A DNA stretch of 64,000 nt from Crotalaria pallida (Eukaryota > Streptophyta > Magnoliopsida > Fabales > Fabaceae): the NCBI GenBank assembly GCA_037953625.1, contig CM075652.1:13970501-14034500 (forward strand), written 5' to 3'. Positions 1-12,698 of this stretch are shown here, piece after piece. Each line of letters begins with the position of its first letter. Positions within the stretch are counted from its first letter, which is position 1. A program made the position numbers and the translations under genes. A model generated the notes under the pieces. The model made no database searches. It was given only the letters and a program-made list of their open reading frames with translations, and had not been told where the DNA came from.

Positions 1-312
1 GGCAAAAACCTCGCTCTTTGATAATAGTTGTGGCCTAACTCACCATCCAAAAGGATCATAACAAAAATGGGGTGACATGAGTACATTGTGAGGTTACAAA
101 ATGAGATGTCAAGTTGGGTTCAATTTAAGGTTTGGTTCGGATTTTCTTAACATCAACCATAATATAAACACCTTAATTTAGACATGTTTTTATGAAAAAT
201 AAAAATATAAAACTTTATCTCTCCTAAAACATCTTTCCCTATGAAACTTAGTCATTTTTGTATTCTTATCCTCAGCCCTAAGGACTAAGGTTAAGCAAAC
301 CGCAATTTAAAA
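1..312. other. intergenic, no gene recognised
   Basis: AT-rich sequence with no open frame resembling a known protein and no repeat structure I can define. It ends in TTTAAAA at 306-312, the left target-site copy of the adjoining MITE. Confidence 0.5.
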
Positions 313-678
313 TAGTATTGACAATTAGAGCATGTGCCAACGAGGCTCGCCCGCAATTTTTTGTTGACAGGACATGAATTTTATGTCCAATTTTTAGTTT
401 ATGTCCGCTCGCCGATTCCATTTTTGCGGGCATCACTGGGCGGGTTGCAGGCGGTCGCCCACATGAAAATAAAAAATAAAAATATATATTAACATAGTAA
501 AAGTTACTAATAATTTTTAATTGTTGGAGTGTTTTAGTGTCTATATAAATTTGTCATAGTAATTGTTGGTGGGCAAGGCATACATGATATTTTGACCCTA
601 TATTTTCTGATGGGAGGACACAAATGCGGGCATTTTGCGGGTGCAGGCCAAGTTCACCCGCCCTAATTGTCAATACTA
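313..678. mobile_element. hAT-like MITE, 366 bp
   Basis: The ends are inverted repeats: TAGTATTGACAATTAG at the left and its complement CTAATTGTCAATACTA at the right. Seven-bp direct repeats TTTAAAA flank it (306-312 and 679-685). Sub-terminal GC-rich stretches (CGCCCGCAA left, TTGCGGGTG right) are also inverted. There is no transposase. End sequence and TSD length suggest a non-autonomous hAT; the class is inferred. A related left end lies near 54826. Confidence 0.75.
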
Positions 679-1629
679 TTTAAAACAACATTAATATGTT
701 ACATGTATATCTAGAATTGACATATAGGTGTATATGTATATATATGTGTGTGTCTCTCTCTCAAGTTTTTACCATGTTGAGGCTGTCAGATATCAGTAAA
801 TTCTTGATTTTTCAGGTTAGTTGTTCACGGTAATGGCCTAATGGGCATTACCGAGTACAATTTATGCTTTGACTTCGTGTGCTGATTTTGACACTATTCC
901 ATTTGGAATGGATCTTAGTACTCATCATTCATCAGTGATAGTCCCTCTTAAAGCGAGTTTAAGTTAGCCAATATGCCGTCATGAACTCTTCAAGATTTGA
1001 TGATAACAAAGTAACAAACCTTGCTGACTTTAACATCTGTAAATTCTCTTACCCACAATTGATCTTAAATTGATTAGCACATGGGAAGGGCACTGTTTTA
1101 ACCTCACATAGACCATCAAGTTGTTAGTTTGAATAAGCATGATTATGTGGCACGTTTTTGGGTTGGTTTGACATAAAATAAAAGAGAACAAAATAAAAAT
1201 CATTTAGGTTCAAATAGAACTTGAACACTGAACAGTTAAACCCTTGCACAACCCTTTCAAAGTCTAAAGAGAGAAGCAGCTGGAGGGAGCATGCACAATG
1301 TTATGTAGTAGTGTGTTGCTAACTTGCTATACATAGAGAACATACCATGTTGTTCACACATTGGATGTATTTGGATATCTATAATTGAACTTGACAAGAT
1401 CATGTCACTGGTATATACATTTATCTGCATTTCTACATGTATTTCATCAACATACAATACATGCAAGAAAGATGAAGCTAGACATAAATGTTCTTAAGTT
1501 TATTGTAAGTAAAGGTTAAACTTTCAGTTAAGCAGAGCTTATTATCCCTTCCAAGTATATGTATAGATAGAAAAGAAAGTTAATAGACTAAGACTGAATA
1601 TTACTTCTTAAACTGCTTAGCCAGAGTTC
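679..1629. other. 3' flank of the LNG gene, no gene recognised
   Basis: AT-rich, with a short TATATGTG run near 720-755. On the minus strand this is downstream of the LNG stop codon. An AATAAA poly-A signal candidate lies at 1499-1504 (seen as TTTATT on the plus strand), about 130 bases past the stop. Nothing else was recognised. Confidence 0.5.
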
Positions 1630-4600
1630 CTACATGGGATACTGCAGTTGCCTGCAATGCCTACCAGGATAGTTAGCTACTTCACCTCTCACGACTTCAG
1701 TTATCAAATCTTTAAATATCAACCGTTCGATATCCAGCACAACATTTGGCATCTCTCTGTTAGAGTCTGTGTAAATCGTCGGTTGATGCATCAAATCTTC
1801 CCATAAGAGGCTTGTCAAATACTCATCCTCATCAACCAGGCTGACATTCCTATTTTTATGTTGTAACTGATCTATTTCTGTGCAAAGCTCATCCAAAAGT
1901 TGTTGTCCTTTCAGTTTTCTTCCCACCGGTTGATTTGGCATGGGCCACGGAATGGAAGAGCTCTCCAATATTAGCTTTTGAACTAGAATGTCATTCACAA
2001 CATCAAATATGAGCTTTCTTTGCATTTTCTCAGGATCATTGAAATGAAACTTGCTAGTCTTGATTTGCTCTAGTGCAAGGAACAACTTCGGGTTAATCGG
2101 GTGAGCTAGTGAATGGAAAGCCTGGCTGGAGTCCAGACTGCCGAGCAGCCGGGATGCTAGCAGTATTTCTGATATATATTTATGATCAGGATCCTTACTG
2201 CTACGGAAATTAGTTAACTTCTCATTATTGAAGTCAATTTGTTGAAGAATCTGAACTAAATTCTGAGCTTTCAAGTCAATGTAGTTGGTTCCTTTGCTGA
2301 AGTTGGCTTTTGTGGTTATGGATGAAAGAGGAAGATCTTCTAAACTCTCCTCACTACTATCATAAACATTTAGAGCTTCATCTGTAGCAATAAAATTGAA
2401 GAGAATCAAAATAAAACTCTAACACCTTTTCTTAATGATTTGTATGAATGGCATGAAAATGTACATTGATTCATTTGACAGGTGATTTAAGATTCCGTCT
2501 ATGTTGCTTAGTAATGAAGTGTAAGACATACCTAAATCTTTTGAGATGTCTGATTTCTTTTTCATTGGAGAAGGTGGGTCTTCTATATAGAATGTAGCAT
2601 CAAGAACAGACACAGGACTTGGTTGTTCTGCTGTAACTATTTTCTCTTTAGTAGCATTCTGGTCAATGAAAAAGTGTTAGCTAGACAGGTAATTTAATTG
2701 CACAATTTTAATTATTGGGAGGATGAGATACTAACATTTTGGTTCTGGCCATTCTGATGGATTGAGATGCTATTATTCTTTTCAGAATGATCAACATGAA
2801 GGACTACTAGGTCAGAGTGAGAGTCCCTACTTCTCTTGCTGTCGAAATTTTGGGAATTAACATCAACTTCATGGTGAAAATTCCTCCGACAACTGAGCTT
2901 GCTGAAACGCTCATTTCTTTCTGGCAAAGTAGACAATTTGAGTCTAGGTGTTGTGCTCGGGGAAGTCAATTCCAAAGGTTGCCTATTGTTTTGTCTTCTG
3001 TTACTGCTGGAATCTGATAATGGACTAGTTGGTGGAGAACGCCTTTCTAAACCAAACTTCTTCTGTAATCTTGGGCTGCTTGTCTCTGCTGCATAGCCGG
3101 AGTTGGTGGTGGAGTTTTCTCTGTTGGTGACTTGAGAAACTTTTGAGGATTGCATCAATTTTGAAGTTCTCATCTTATTATTCTTTTCAGCTGAATGAAT
3201 GGGTTGACTAAAAGATTCCTTGCGATGTCTGTTTGTTGGACTAATACCTTTTGAGTTTTGCCTGTCATGCTTGTGAAACAATCTTCCATTTGTTTGATTA
3301 CCGGGATTATTGGTTTCTCTGGTAAATTTTGCGGGTTTCATGATGACAATTGGTGATTTAGTACCTTGGCTTGAATTTGACTCCTCTGCTGTCACAGATG
3401 TTGGATCCTTTTGTCTAAATCTAGGGCTTTGTACTTTGGAGCTTTCACTGAAACTGCTATTATTCCTACTGTGAGATGGAGAATCTGAAACCTGGTCTCT
3501 TGTAATATCTAATGAATCTTTATATCTCTGCATCGCATCGAGAATCTGTTTAAGCGCTCTAAGATCCTTTCCCGAATTTTTGAACTCGAGATTTGCCATC
3601 CTTTTCTCGATTTCCCCATATACAGATAGGGAGGTGTTTGAGGCTTTTATTGAAGATTCCCTTCCCTTGGAAGCCTCTAATTGAGAACCTTGGCTTGCAT
3701 TTGAGACTGAACCATCACTCCAGGATCGAAGCGAGGTACTCTCCTTACCTGTCCTCGGAGATACAGAACTTCGGTGTTGGTTGTAGTCATCGCTCATGCT
3801 AGGCCTCACTAAAGTCTCATTTAGGCTGGTGGTGCAGCTAGAGGTCCCACCTGCAAAAGTTTCCAGTCCCATTAACTTCGCTACGACACTGGATGATGGT
3901 CTTTTAGGAGTTTCTGATTCTTGAATCTGCTTAACCATTGTGATTGAGCCCCCATACCCTTTTTGTGGACCCTTCAAAAGGTTGTTAGATTTTGTTCCTT
4001 CATTGATACCTTTAAAGGATCCTTGTCTGCTGTCCAAAGAAAGCCGCGGGAGTTCCTTGTGCTTTGAACCGGATTTGAATGTATCGTGCATATCCCTCCC
4101 ATCATAAGAGAGCCTCGGTGAATCCCAAGGTCTATTATGAGACTTAGTAAGACCATGGAAGGGTTCATTGGCAGATTTTGGAGGCTGCAAAGGCCTTGGA
4201 GAGTCTATGCATTTTAAGACGCGGCCTTTTTTTTCCTCTTTAGCCGCTGTTTTCACCGCCAATCCTTTGGCTTCTCTATGCATTGAGTCTTTGACAACAT
4301 CATAGAAATCTAGTTGCTTGATTGCTGCATCTGAATTGGAATTTTCTGGAATTTTGATTTGAATGTTTGATGGTTGTTCCATCTGAATCGTTCGGTTGAA
4401 CTCGAGGGATGACATGCTTGATGAACAAGATGATGTAGACATTGAAGTTACTGATGATTCTGTTGAGAATTGTTGATTCTCTCTTGCAACCATCATATTC
4501 TTTGCCTGCATTAGTGCAATCACATTTTTTCATTTTCTTAACTGATTCTGCTAAAATTTCTCTAATGATTTAAGATTAAACTACTTTTTATGTTCTGATC

Positions 4601-4945
4601 TTACCGGTGCCTTTTGCATTGTTCTATTCAGCTCTATGATGTGATTACTGGTTCCACCTGAGAAAGGAAGGAAACTTTTAGTAGGAAGTAATTTGAATCT
4701 TTGTAAAAAGTGCAAACTTTAACCTCAACTAGCTAATCATTTATTCTTTTTAAATTAATCTTAAAAATTATGCTGCCATGTTTAAACATGTTAAAGCTCC
4801 ACAAAAGCAGAAATTGATGATGTGACTATGAAGGATTTGAGTTGAGCATAAACAGTGTGATCATTATCTGTCACAGGAATAAGATGTTTATGGCTCAGAG
4901 AAACTTTGTAATAATTAAGGAAAATTGTAAACCTAAAGTTTTGAA

Positions 4946-4994
<49 letters not shown>

Positions 4995-7238
4995 TAAAGA
5001 ACCATGTGCCATTGTCCTGCATGGAATTTTATAATAATTATGGAAGAGTTTATACTTTATATAAACTTCAAGCAACCAACATGTATTAAATAAAAGCTTA
5101 AATAATTTTTTCCCTTTGCAAATATATATACATGATTTTGATTTTAGTCTCATTTTTTTAATATCTATTTTAGTCAATCATTTTGATTTTAATCCATAAC
5201 GATGAGGTGACTAACACTTACTAGTGATGCATAGCATATTAATTAATGGTGTGATAAATTGTAATGTTCACATATAATCAAACTCGATTAAAATTAAAAT
5301 GATCAACTTAAAAAGATGCTGAAAAAAAAAATTGGGGAACTAAATTCAACGTCTCCAATATTTGCAAGAACCAAAAATATTTTTAAGTCTTAAATAAACG
5401 AGAAACCTCAAAGTAAGTCTAGGCAAATTAAAAAAAATAATAATTTGTATATGTGACTGCTTACAAGATGCCATTCTGAAACATTGAATTTTCTATAAAC
5501 TTTTCAAACATTTGAAGCAGAAAATTAATTAATTGATCGAGATCTTGAAAAAGGGTACATAAAAACTACAAAGTTCCCCACAGAACTTTTTTTGTCTGCG
5601 AAATTCACAACTGTGCAAGAGTGCAAGGTAATAAATACTATGTTTATGGAACAACCAAAAGAAATATTTTTGGAAAGGAAAATGCTAACCTTGTTTAAGC
5701 AACTTAAAGTGATTAATTTGCATTGAAAATAGTAAATTTAAGATTTCGTAAATCGTTAAACTTAGTTTTTCAATACTTATTTACCTATTTTGTATTCTTT
5801 AACAAGTGCCCTAAGGGCACTCATTAGCAACACCCTTTTGGAAAAATGATAAAAGAAAAACTTCCGGAGCTCCAAATTTTAATTCTAATTCTAATTAATA
5901 TCAAAGTCAAAATTATAATTACAGTGTCCTGCTCTTATCAGTTTAAAGCACTGTACTAAACTTTAAATAATGAACATGAAAATTATTATGAATATTTTCC
6001 CTTGTCAACCAAACAAACCAAGTTAGAATTATAACTTATAAGTGTACTTTAATATTGTTTATCTGTATCCGTTGTTGTTTATAGAACAAAAATCTTTAAA
6101 TCACTTATTGCTGATTAGGTATAAAAAGAATATAAAAAGTTAGATATGATACTCATTTTCAAAAACATAGGATGCAAAAAAAAGCCCTGCCATGATATCT
6201 TAGAAAGCACTCTTACCAGTTATCAGTTATCACCCTCTCATCCCACCAAGAAACAAAGTTAAAAACAAAAACCAAAAAAAAAATAAATAAATAAAAGGAA
6301 ATGGAAAAGGAAGGAGCTATCTAACTGTGAGAGGACCCATTACTGACATTTGGGTAAGTATATTGGGCCCGTCCATTACTGTTGGAAGAAAGAGCTTTAA
6401 TTTCATGTTTGCCAACAAGTTTAATCAACTGATTAACATAACTTCCACTGATATTTATGTGTAAAAAATGAACAATTTTTTTTTTCCATAAAACTATCAA
6501 ATATCATGAAAAGTTGTCCAAATCACTTTTCTGTACAATGCCATATGATAATTTCCAAGACAATTTTTTATTTACAAAATCAAAAGTTGTCTCAAAATTA
6601 TTCCTGTTTAGATTACATATTTTTGTAAAATAAATGCCATGCTCTGGCTAATATTTGGAGAAATTAACTTAATATTCATACGTTTCAGTTTCATATTCAT
6701 CCAATAGCTTATTTGAAAATGTAAAAAAAATTTGAATAGCTTATTTGAAAATAAAAAATATATTTATGGATAGATTATCCGAAATCATAGTCTGAAACTT
6801 AGAAAGTTAGTATTAATATAATTTTCCAAAATTTGTCAAAAATTATTTATTTAGAATTGTATCAAAACTTAAAAGTGGAACAATCAAAGTACATGTTTAA
6901 TTATGCGGTGAATTAATCCAGAATCAATTCTGAAATATCAATATTCACGGTTATTTATGCTCCAAAAATGATTTTAGGGCCATAATTGATTTTGAAACTT
7001 GAAACAAAGCACGCCAAAAATCATCTTCAAAAATCAAAATGCTGAGTCAGACAAAGTTAAAATGCAGAATACCTGGTCCTGGAGTGGTAGGTCTGTTCTG
7101 ACTCTGGCTACTGCCACCGCGTTGGTCTGTGAGGAACCGGTGGCGGTCAAACAGCTGAAAAAATCCACTAATGCACCCAATCTGCTTCTTCAAATCTGAG
7201 TTTTCATCCTTCATTGTTGTCAAAACTTTCTTAGACAT
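1630..7238 (-). CDS. LNG: LONGIFOLIA/TRM family protein (five exons)
   Basis: Plant microtubule-associated protein of the TON1-recruiting-motif group that includes LONGIFOLIA1/2, known to promote longitudinal cell elongation. CDS exons on the minus strand are 7238-7073, 4657-4605, 4505-2736, 2658-2532 and 2381-1630. All junctions are GT-AG, and the join gives 2868 nt, 955 codons plus stop, with no frame break. Residues 1-35 carry the family start (DENSDLKKQIGC, then FFQLFDRH). The central Ser-rich exon has SPRLSYDGR, PRLSLDSR, SSSVVAKLMGLE and EKDLRALKQIL-like blocks (here GKDLRALKQILDAM). Exon 4 has QPSPVSVLD and PPSPMKKKS. The last exon has HKYISEILLAS, LIFDVVNDIL, LLDELCTEIDQL and VLDIERLIFKDLITEVV. 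Length and block order fit an intact gene. Intron 1 is 2415 bp and holds a microsatellite and a MITE. Family assignment is firm; the exact paralogue is not decided. Confidence 0.95.
4947..4994. repeat. (ATT)16 microsatellite in LNG intron 1
   Basis: Sixteen uninterrupted ATT units inside the first intron. It is likely to be length-polymorphic between accessions. Confidence 0.95.
5094..5393. mobile_element. foldback MITE in LNG intron 1
   Basis: The first and last ~100 bases are imperfect inverted repeats (left TTTTGATTTTAGTCTCA-type, right its diverged complement), centred near 5240. No coding capacity. The arms resemble those of the 8261-8715 element, so the two may be one family. Borders are approximate and no TSD was assigned. 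Confidence 0.55.
5795..5840. repeat. possible MITE end in LNG intron 1
   Basis: Contains the self-complementary run GTGCCCTAAGGGCAC followed by TCATTAGCAACACCC. It looks like a TIR-type MITE terminus, but no partner end was found nearby. Confidence 0.25.
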
Positions 7239-8260
7239 ATTTTCTTTTCAACCTCTCTAAAATTCACACTAGGCCTCAGTTGAAGAAACTACCTTAGCTT
7301 GTTGTCCCTATTATATTTCTCTCTCACACAGACTTTAGGATTAAAAAAACATGATCTTTTATTTTAAAAGGCTTTCAATGAAGGGTGTATGTAGAGAGAA
7401 TTTGAATGAGGAATTGGTCTTAAGAATGAGAAGCTTTTAAAGAAGGTAATAATAATAGTGCGCATTGACTTGAACATGCATAAAGTGGATGAAGAAGACT
7501 TAGTCATGCAAATTACATAATATGAGTTGTTTTTTTAAGTGTGATACATGTGTATGCATGTGAACAGAAGAGAATGTTCATCATAGCCATATGAAAAGAA
7601 CAAGGAGATAAGAATGAGAGATGAGAATTAAAAAAAAAAAATGAAAGCAAATTACATAAATTAGATGTTGGAACTCGAGAGAAATTTTATAGACCCTAGA
7701 AGGGATGTTTTTTTTTTTCTTTTTTTTTTTTTTTTTCCTCTCTTTCTTATGGATTTAATTTACCTAGAGAACAATGGACTAGTACTTTTTTATGTTTTGT
7801 TTCCTCTAGCAGAGGCAGCTATAGAGGCAGAAAGAAGGTATGTGAGAGAGGAATAGAAGTTGAAAAATAAGGCTTCCAGTAATATAAAAGAAGTCCTAGC
7901 TAGTGACAATATTTTAATTACATTACGTAAGACAGAGGGGAAATGGGTGGAATATGGGGTGTCAAAATCTGAGTGTATTAGAGAGATATAGCTGTTAAAA
8001 GAGGGGGAATTTCAGAAAACTTGCTATCCTTTTTGTGCTGTCTAGAGTTGGTATGATGGGAGTAGATTATCATGTTTTACACTTTGTAATACTTTACATG
8101 TCAAAATATTTTTTACAAAAATACAGTTTGTAAAATATTTAACTAATTTTATTGTGTTTTAGTGAATTCACAAGTGTTTTATTTGATATATGCATGTGTA
8201 AAGTATAAAACAGAAAATAAGATTCATAATATACTATTGTATAATAATTGTTAGATTATT
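7239..8260. other. 5' flank of LNG, no gene recognised
   Basis: On the minus strand this is the upstream region of the LNG gene, so leader and promoter should lie here. A TATA-like AAATATAAT (minus strand, about 7307-7318) precedes the ATG by some 70-80 bases, but I cannot fix a transcription start. A long T-run lies at 7707-7737. The rest is AT-rich. Confidence 0.4.
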
Positions 8261-8715
8261 TATGTTTTTGTTCCCTAAAAATTTAGTGTATTTTGGTTTT
8301 AATCCATAAAAGGTATTTTGACTAGACTAATCCTTATATTTTCAAATGCTTTGATTTTGGTTTCATCCGTTAGGAAAAATTTGTTATCTGGTGATGTGAC
8401 GAGCGGAACACCATATCAGCTACCGTGTGGTGTGAAGTGGTGAAAAATAGGTGGGACGTGGATGATAAAGGCTTACTAAGGCAAAATGTTCTCATACGCA
8501 AAATTTTATGTTCACGAGTCTAAATCATCCATGTTATACCACTTATTTAGCATCACCACATCGATGTGATATTTCTTTAACTATATCACCCTTTAATAGA
8601 TTTTTTTTAATGAGACCAAAACTAAAATATTTGAAAAATTAAGGACTAGTTCTAATCAAAATAATTTTTAGAAACTAAAATCAAAATATGTTGAACTTTT
8701 AAAGACAAAAACATA
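8261..8715. mobile_element. foldback MITE with TATGTTTTTGT ends
   Basis: The left arm from TATGTTTTTGTTCCCTAAAA matches, inverted, the right arm ending AAAGACAAAAACATA. Similarity extends roughly 100 bases into each arm, including the 'actagtcctt' and 'ttttagtttct'-type phrases. It is non-coding. Its right end served as target for the retroposon that follows. Confidence 0.6.
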
Positions 8716-9368
8716 CTAAATATATAAAATCTGAGGAATCCTAATTTGAGGAGAGAGAGACTCGACCTTCTCTCTTCCTCAATCTTCTTCTCTTCTCTTC
8801 TCCGTTTTCCTCTCTTTTGTGATAGCGGTAGAAGGGAAGGGAGAGATTCTCCCTCCCCTTCCTTTGGTTGGTGTGTGGGTTTTTTTCTCTCCCAGTTATA
8901 TCTGGGTTAAATAAATAAATCTTGCATTTGTGCAAATGGTGTGGTTTTTCTCGTCCTAATTTCATCGAAGGCTTTTTGTTTGTCCAGATCTTTGACTTTC
9001 CTATCTTCTCCAATAAGTAGAAGACTGATATTCGGGACAGCTTTTCCCTTCCAGATCTCTGTCTTCTCCTCTGTCCAGTGGCTCTACCTCCTCAGATATG
9101 AGATTCTTTGTCGCCGAACTGTGCTTACTTCCGGCATTGATAAGATAGTTATCTTGGAAACAAAGGCTGTTGAATCTCTTGTTAGAGTTTGAAGCTAGAT
9201 GTTGATGATGATCCTGATCCACAGAGAGTTTGTTGTTATGGCTGAGTATCTAGTCTTTTTTAGTAATTTTTATTGTATGGAAAATATGTTCTTTAATTTG
9301 TTATTGTTCTGTTGGATATACCTGTACTATTTTCTGTTATGGAATGAATTACATATTTTCCTTAAAAA
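8716..9368 (+). mobile_element. short poly-A retroposon (mini-LINE-like), 653 bp
   Basis: The perfect 15-bp direct repeat AAAGACAAAAACATA sits at 8701-8715 and 9369-9383. The insert ends in CCTTAAAAAA, so it was target-primed reverse transcribed in plus orientation. The 5' part is a CT-rich leader (8745-8900). The 3' part, rich in T and ending ATGGAATGAATTAC...TTCC, is typical of plant L1 3' ends. No reverse transcriptase is present. It is either an internally deleted L1 or a retrocopy of a host transcript; I favour the first. Confidence 0.7.
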
Positions 9369-9383
9369 AAAGACAAAAACATA

Positions 9384-10084
9384 AATAAGCCATAATTGTT
9401 ATATATTTTATGTTTTTATTGATGAATTATTATTATAAAAAGCATAATTGTTGTCTTCTTGATGCGTTCCATTTTGTAAGAGCCGTGTTATAATGAGTTG
9501 CATGGATGAGGCGAAACAAGGATCATTGCTTAACCAAGTATAATTTCTCATTTAAGAACGATTGGTTAGCAAAAATGAAACTGGGAAAAAAATATGTAAA
9601 ATATAAGAGTATGAGCTAAGTTGAATGGGATGTATTAAAACTTTAAATCGTAAGAAAAAATTGAGTAAATTGTTACTGAGTTTCTTCAATAATGTTACAT
9701 TATGTCCTTAAAAAAATAATGTTACATAATGAAGAAATATAAGATAATGTAAAACAATGAATTAACCAACCCTCTTGAGTTGCATGCTCTTAGTACTTAA
9801 ATTGTCTTTATCCTTACAATCCATTGAAGTTGTTTAAATCATTGCCTTTCAAATTTTTTATTTTAATATTTTTCATATTATTTTAATGGATTTTTCTGAT
9901 CTATGGATTTAATCTTAAAACAAATGAAAATAAAAGTAAATTTGTGTTGAAGACTAAATAATCATTTTTCCATATATATTTAACTTTAATTTTAAGTATT
10001 ATTTATCCTATATATTTGATGCATAGATTAAAAAAAATATTATCTTATAATGTTTCATCATTTAAAGAACTTGGCAACAACTAG
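9384..10084. other. intergenic, nothing recognised
   Basis: AT-rich, with no open frame of note, no clear inverted repeat and no match I recognise. Confidence 0.5.
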
Positions 10085-10260
10085 TGGAAGCTGACAAAGA
10101 TGGACGAGTATGTGTCTCTTAACCATGTGATTACGGGTTCAATCCCTAACTCGTGTAAATTGAGAATGCCTTATTAGAAGCGCCAAATTATGGGGGTATT
10201 TCACTTTATATTTTGTACACAAACTTATGAGCTTAATTCCCTTACCACCCCTAAAAGAGT
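10085..10260 (+). mobile_element. tRNA-derived SINE-like sequence
   Basis: A pol III B-box-like GGTTCAATCCC lies at 10137-10147, preceded at a tRNA-like distance by a weak A-box-like GATGGACGAGTATG (about 10100). There is no anticodon-arm fold to support a functional tRNA. The 3' end and TSD are not clear, so borders are approximate. Confidence 0.4.
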
Positions 10261-12431
10261 TGCTTAAATAAACAATTGGTACTTAAAATGTTATTTAAAT
10301 AAGGGGCGATTGATTATTTAAGCAACCCACACATTCGCAAGCGAAAGCATCTCGTAAAAATAATCAATGTAGAGAAATTTAGAGAACACCTGAAATTTTC
10401 CCCAAAGGTAAATGCATTTATTTATTTTTAAGTAAATGATCCACACTTTTTTACAATGCATTTATTTATTTTTTTTACATGACAAAATCAAAATAAAATA
10501 CGAGAACCAATATTTTTATATTTTTTTACATCTTTATTTATATTTGTTTATCTCTCTTTTTTAATTATATCTCATGTTCACTCTCTCCTGCATATACTTT
10601 GTATAATTAGCTCTAAAATTTAATATTTTTTAACTTGTAATGTATCTTTAAAAAAATTTACTAAATGTATATATGTATAATACTTTTAGCTATGTTTAGC
10701 TCTATTTTATATTTAATTTCTGCAACTAGTTTATATATATATATATAACAAAAATATTCTAATTTTTTTTTAAATTTTTCGAATCCTCTTCCCATGATTT
10801 CTGTATCCCTCGCTCTGGATTTAGGTACTTAAAAGATTAACGGCAAGTACTAAGAAACTAAGTATTTTTTGGGCTACTTATTAAGAAATCAAATATAATA
10901 AATAATTATTAAAAAAATATTTTTTTAAAATTCGCAATATAAAATATAGAAATCATAACGAGTGCCATGATCCAAGATTAAGTTATAAAGGCAGAGGTGT
11001 TTGACAGTGTGAAAGAGGGTATATATACTCCTTAAATATAATTCTATATATACTTCAAAAATGAAAAAAAAAAAAAAAAAGAGGTGAGAAGGATAGGTGT
11101 GTCTGAATGTGTGGGTCAGATGACTCAGATCTGCTACGGTCATTTCCTAGCATTTCCATGTGGACAAAACAACGTGGGTGGGTCTTTGGCTTGGATCTCT
11201 CTCCATGAGCATGTGGAGTTTGTCAGACAAAGTGGAAAAAAAGAAGAAGAAGAAGAAGAAAAATAATAAAGAGGAAGATGAGATTTTGAAGCAAAAGAAA
11301 AGAAAATTGAGCAAAAAAGCGATTACAAATATTCAATTGAAGCCTGCAAGTTTTAAAGAGCTTGTTCAACCATTCCCATACATATCCCACTTTCACCAAA
11401 TTGCTTTTAGATGGGTTTTCAACCTCTTTTCCATACTTGAGTCCAGACCTCAAAATGGAGCTCATACCACGTATCACTAGAATTTTCCATTTAACCTTAG
11501 CCTAGGTAAATTATAGAGCACAGAGGCATTGATATTCCTAGTGTACTTCTCTGAAGGTCAATAAGTTTTTAACTTTAGCATTGAACAACAATTGTGAAAA
11601 TAGGGAATGAAGAGCATTTTTTTTATATTGGAAATGGACTATTAATTACTCTTACGTATTTTATACCATTCTAGCTAGCAACAGGATTGGATCTCTCCCA
11701 AGACAATATGGTTGGCTGTGTGCTTTTTTGTAGGTACATTTCAGAAGAGTGTGGTCCAATGTGTAGTCACAACCATTATTAATAACTCTTCTTGGACCAT
11801 TAGCATTTCCAAAATATATATGAATTCAATACTTATATCAAATTACCATAAGATCATAAGACCAAAATATTTACATGATTTAACACAGTTGGTCGATTAT
11901 GGTGTTATTTAATTATTATGTTAAGAGGTTGGATTCAATGTGTGTTTTGCATATATAATTTTTTTTTTTTTTTGTTGAGATAAACTATCAATGATATTTT
12001 TGTCCAGAGAGATGGTACTATTAATCTTTGAACAATCTGCTAGGGAAACACCCGGTTTAAAAATGAGGTTTAAGATCAAATTTATCAAGTCCTCTGAAAA
12101 CACACTATCGTTTTCGCCGCAAATTGTTGGTCCCTCGTTACCATTTTTGTCAGATGGTACCATGTGTTATTTAGTGCCTCACCACTATCATTAATACTGG
12201 ATGAACTAAAATTTCCTTTATCTAAGCTCGTTTTTTTGTGACAGAGTGGATATTCGAAAGAGGAGAGATTATTGTATTGATTTGAAGCGATTGTATTTTA
12301 TTTTTTGTCTTAAAACTAGAAAATAATTAGGTCTCGGTATAATTTAGCTTAAACTTTTCGAGTTTGAAATTAAGCTAGATTTACAACACTGAATTAAAGA
12401 GAGGAAAAAGAAAAATAAAAGCTAAACTACT
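10261..12431. other. intergenic, no gene recognised
   Basis: AT-rich, with an A17 run at 11066-11082 and a GAA-rich tract near 11236-11262. The open frames through these tracts (about 11084-11480) are low-complexity and match nothing I know. A weakly GC-richer patch at 11083-11230 has no interpretable feature. Confidence 0.45.
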
Positions 12432-12690
12432 ACGTATTTGGTTCTTTACCATTTTTTTAATTTTAAATTGGTCTCTTATGTTTTTAATATGATATCGGTT
12501 CTCATGTTTCTTTTTGCTATTAGATTGGTTTTTAAGTCATTGTTCATCTCAATGTCAACATCATATTGGTTCACATTTGCAATATTAGTCCACATAGCAT
12601 GAATAGTGATTAAATGACCAAATTAATAGTAAAATGAAACGTGAGAGAACAATATAAGAAATGAAGTAAAGGATTTAAAATTTGGTCATT
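12432..12690. mobile_element. foldback MITE (ATTTGGTYC family)
   Basis: The left arm (TATTTGGTTCTTTACC, then AAATTGGTCTCTTA) is mirrored by a diverged right arm ending near TTTAAAATTTGGTCATTG. The interior phrase 'catcatattggttcac...aatattagtccacat' closely parallels the 50112-50420 element, so both belong to one family. Borders are approximate. Confidence 0.5.
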
Positions 12691-12698
12691 GTTATACA

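Noticed and set aside
2817..3802. Plus-strand open frames of 60-70 codons opposite the LNG gene
   Set aside because: They are antisense shadows of the large Ser-rich LNG exon, with no family resemblance and no start context.
10085..10260. A tRNA gene
   Set aside because: B-box present, but no cloverleaf with anticodon and acceptor stems can be drawn; a SINE remnant is more likely.
11084..11480. Open frames through the AAG/GAA-rich tract, both strands
   Set aside because: Low-complexity translation caused by the repeat; nothing outside the tract supports a gene.
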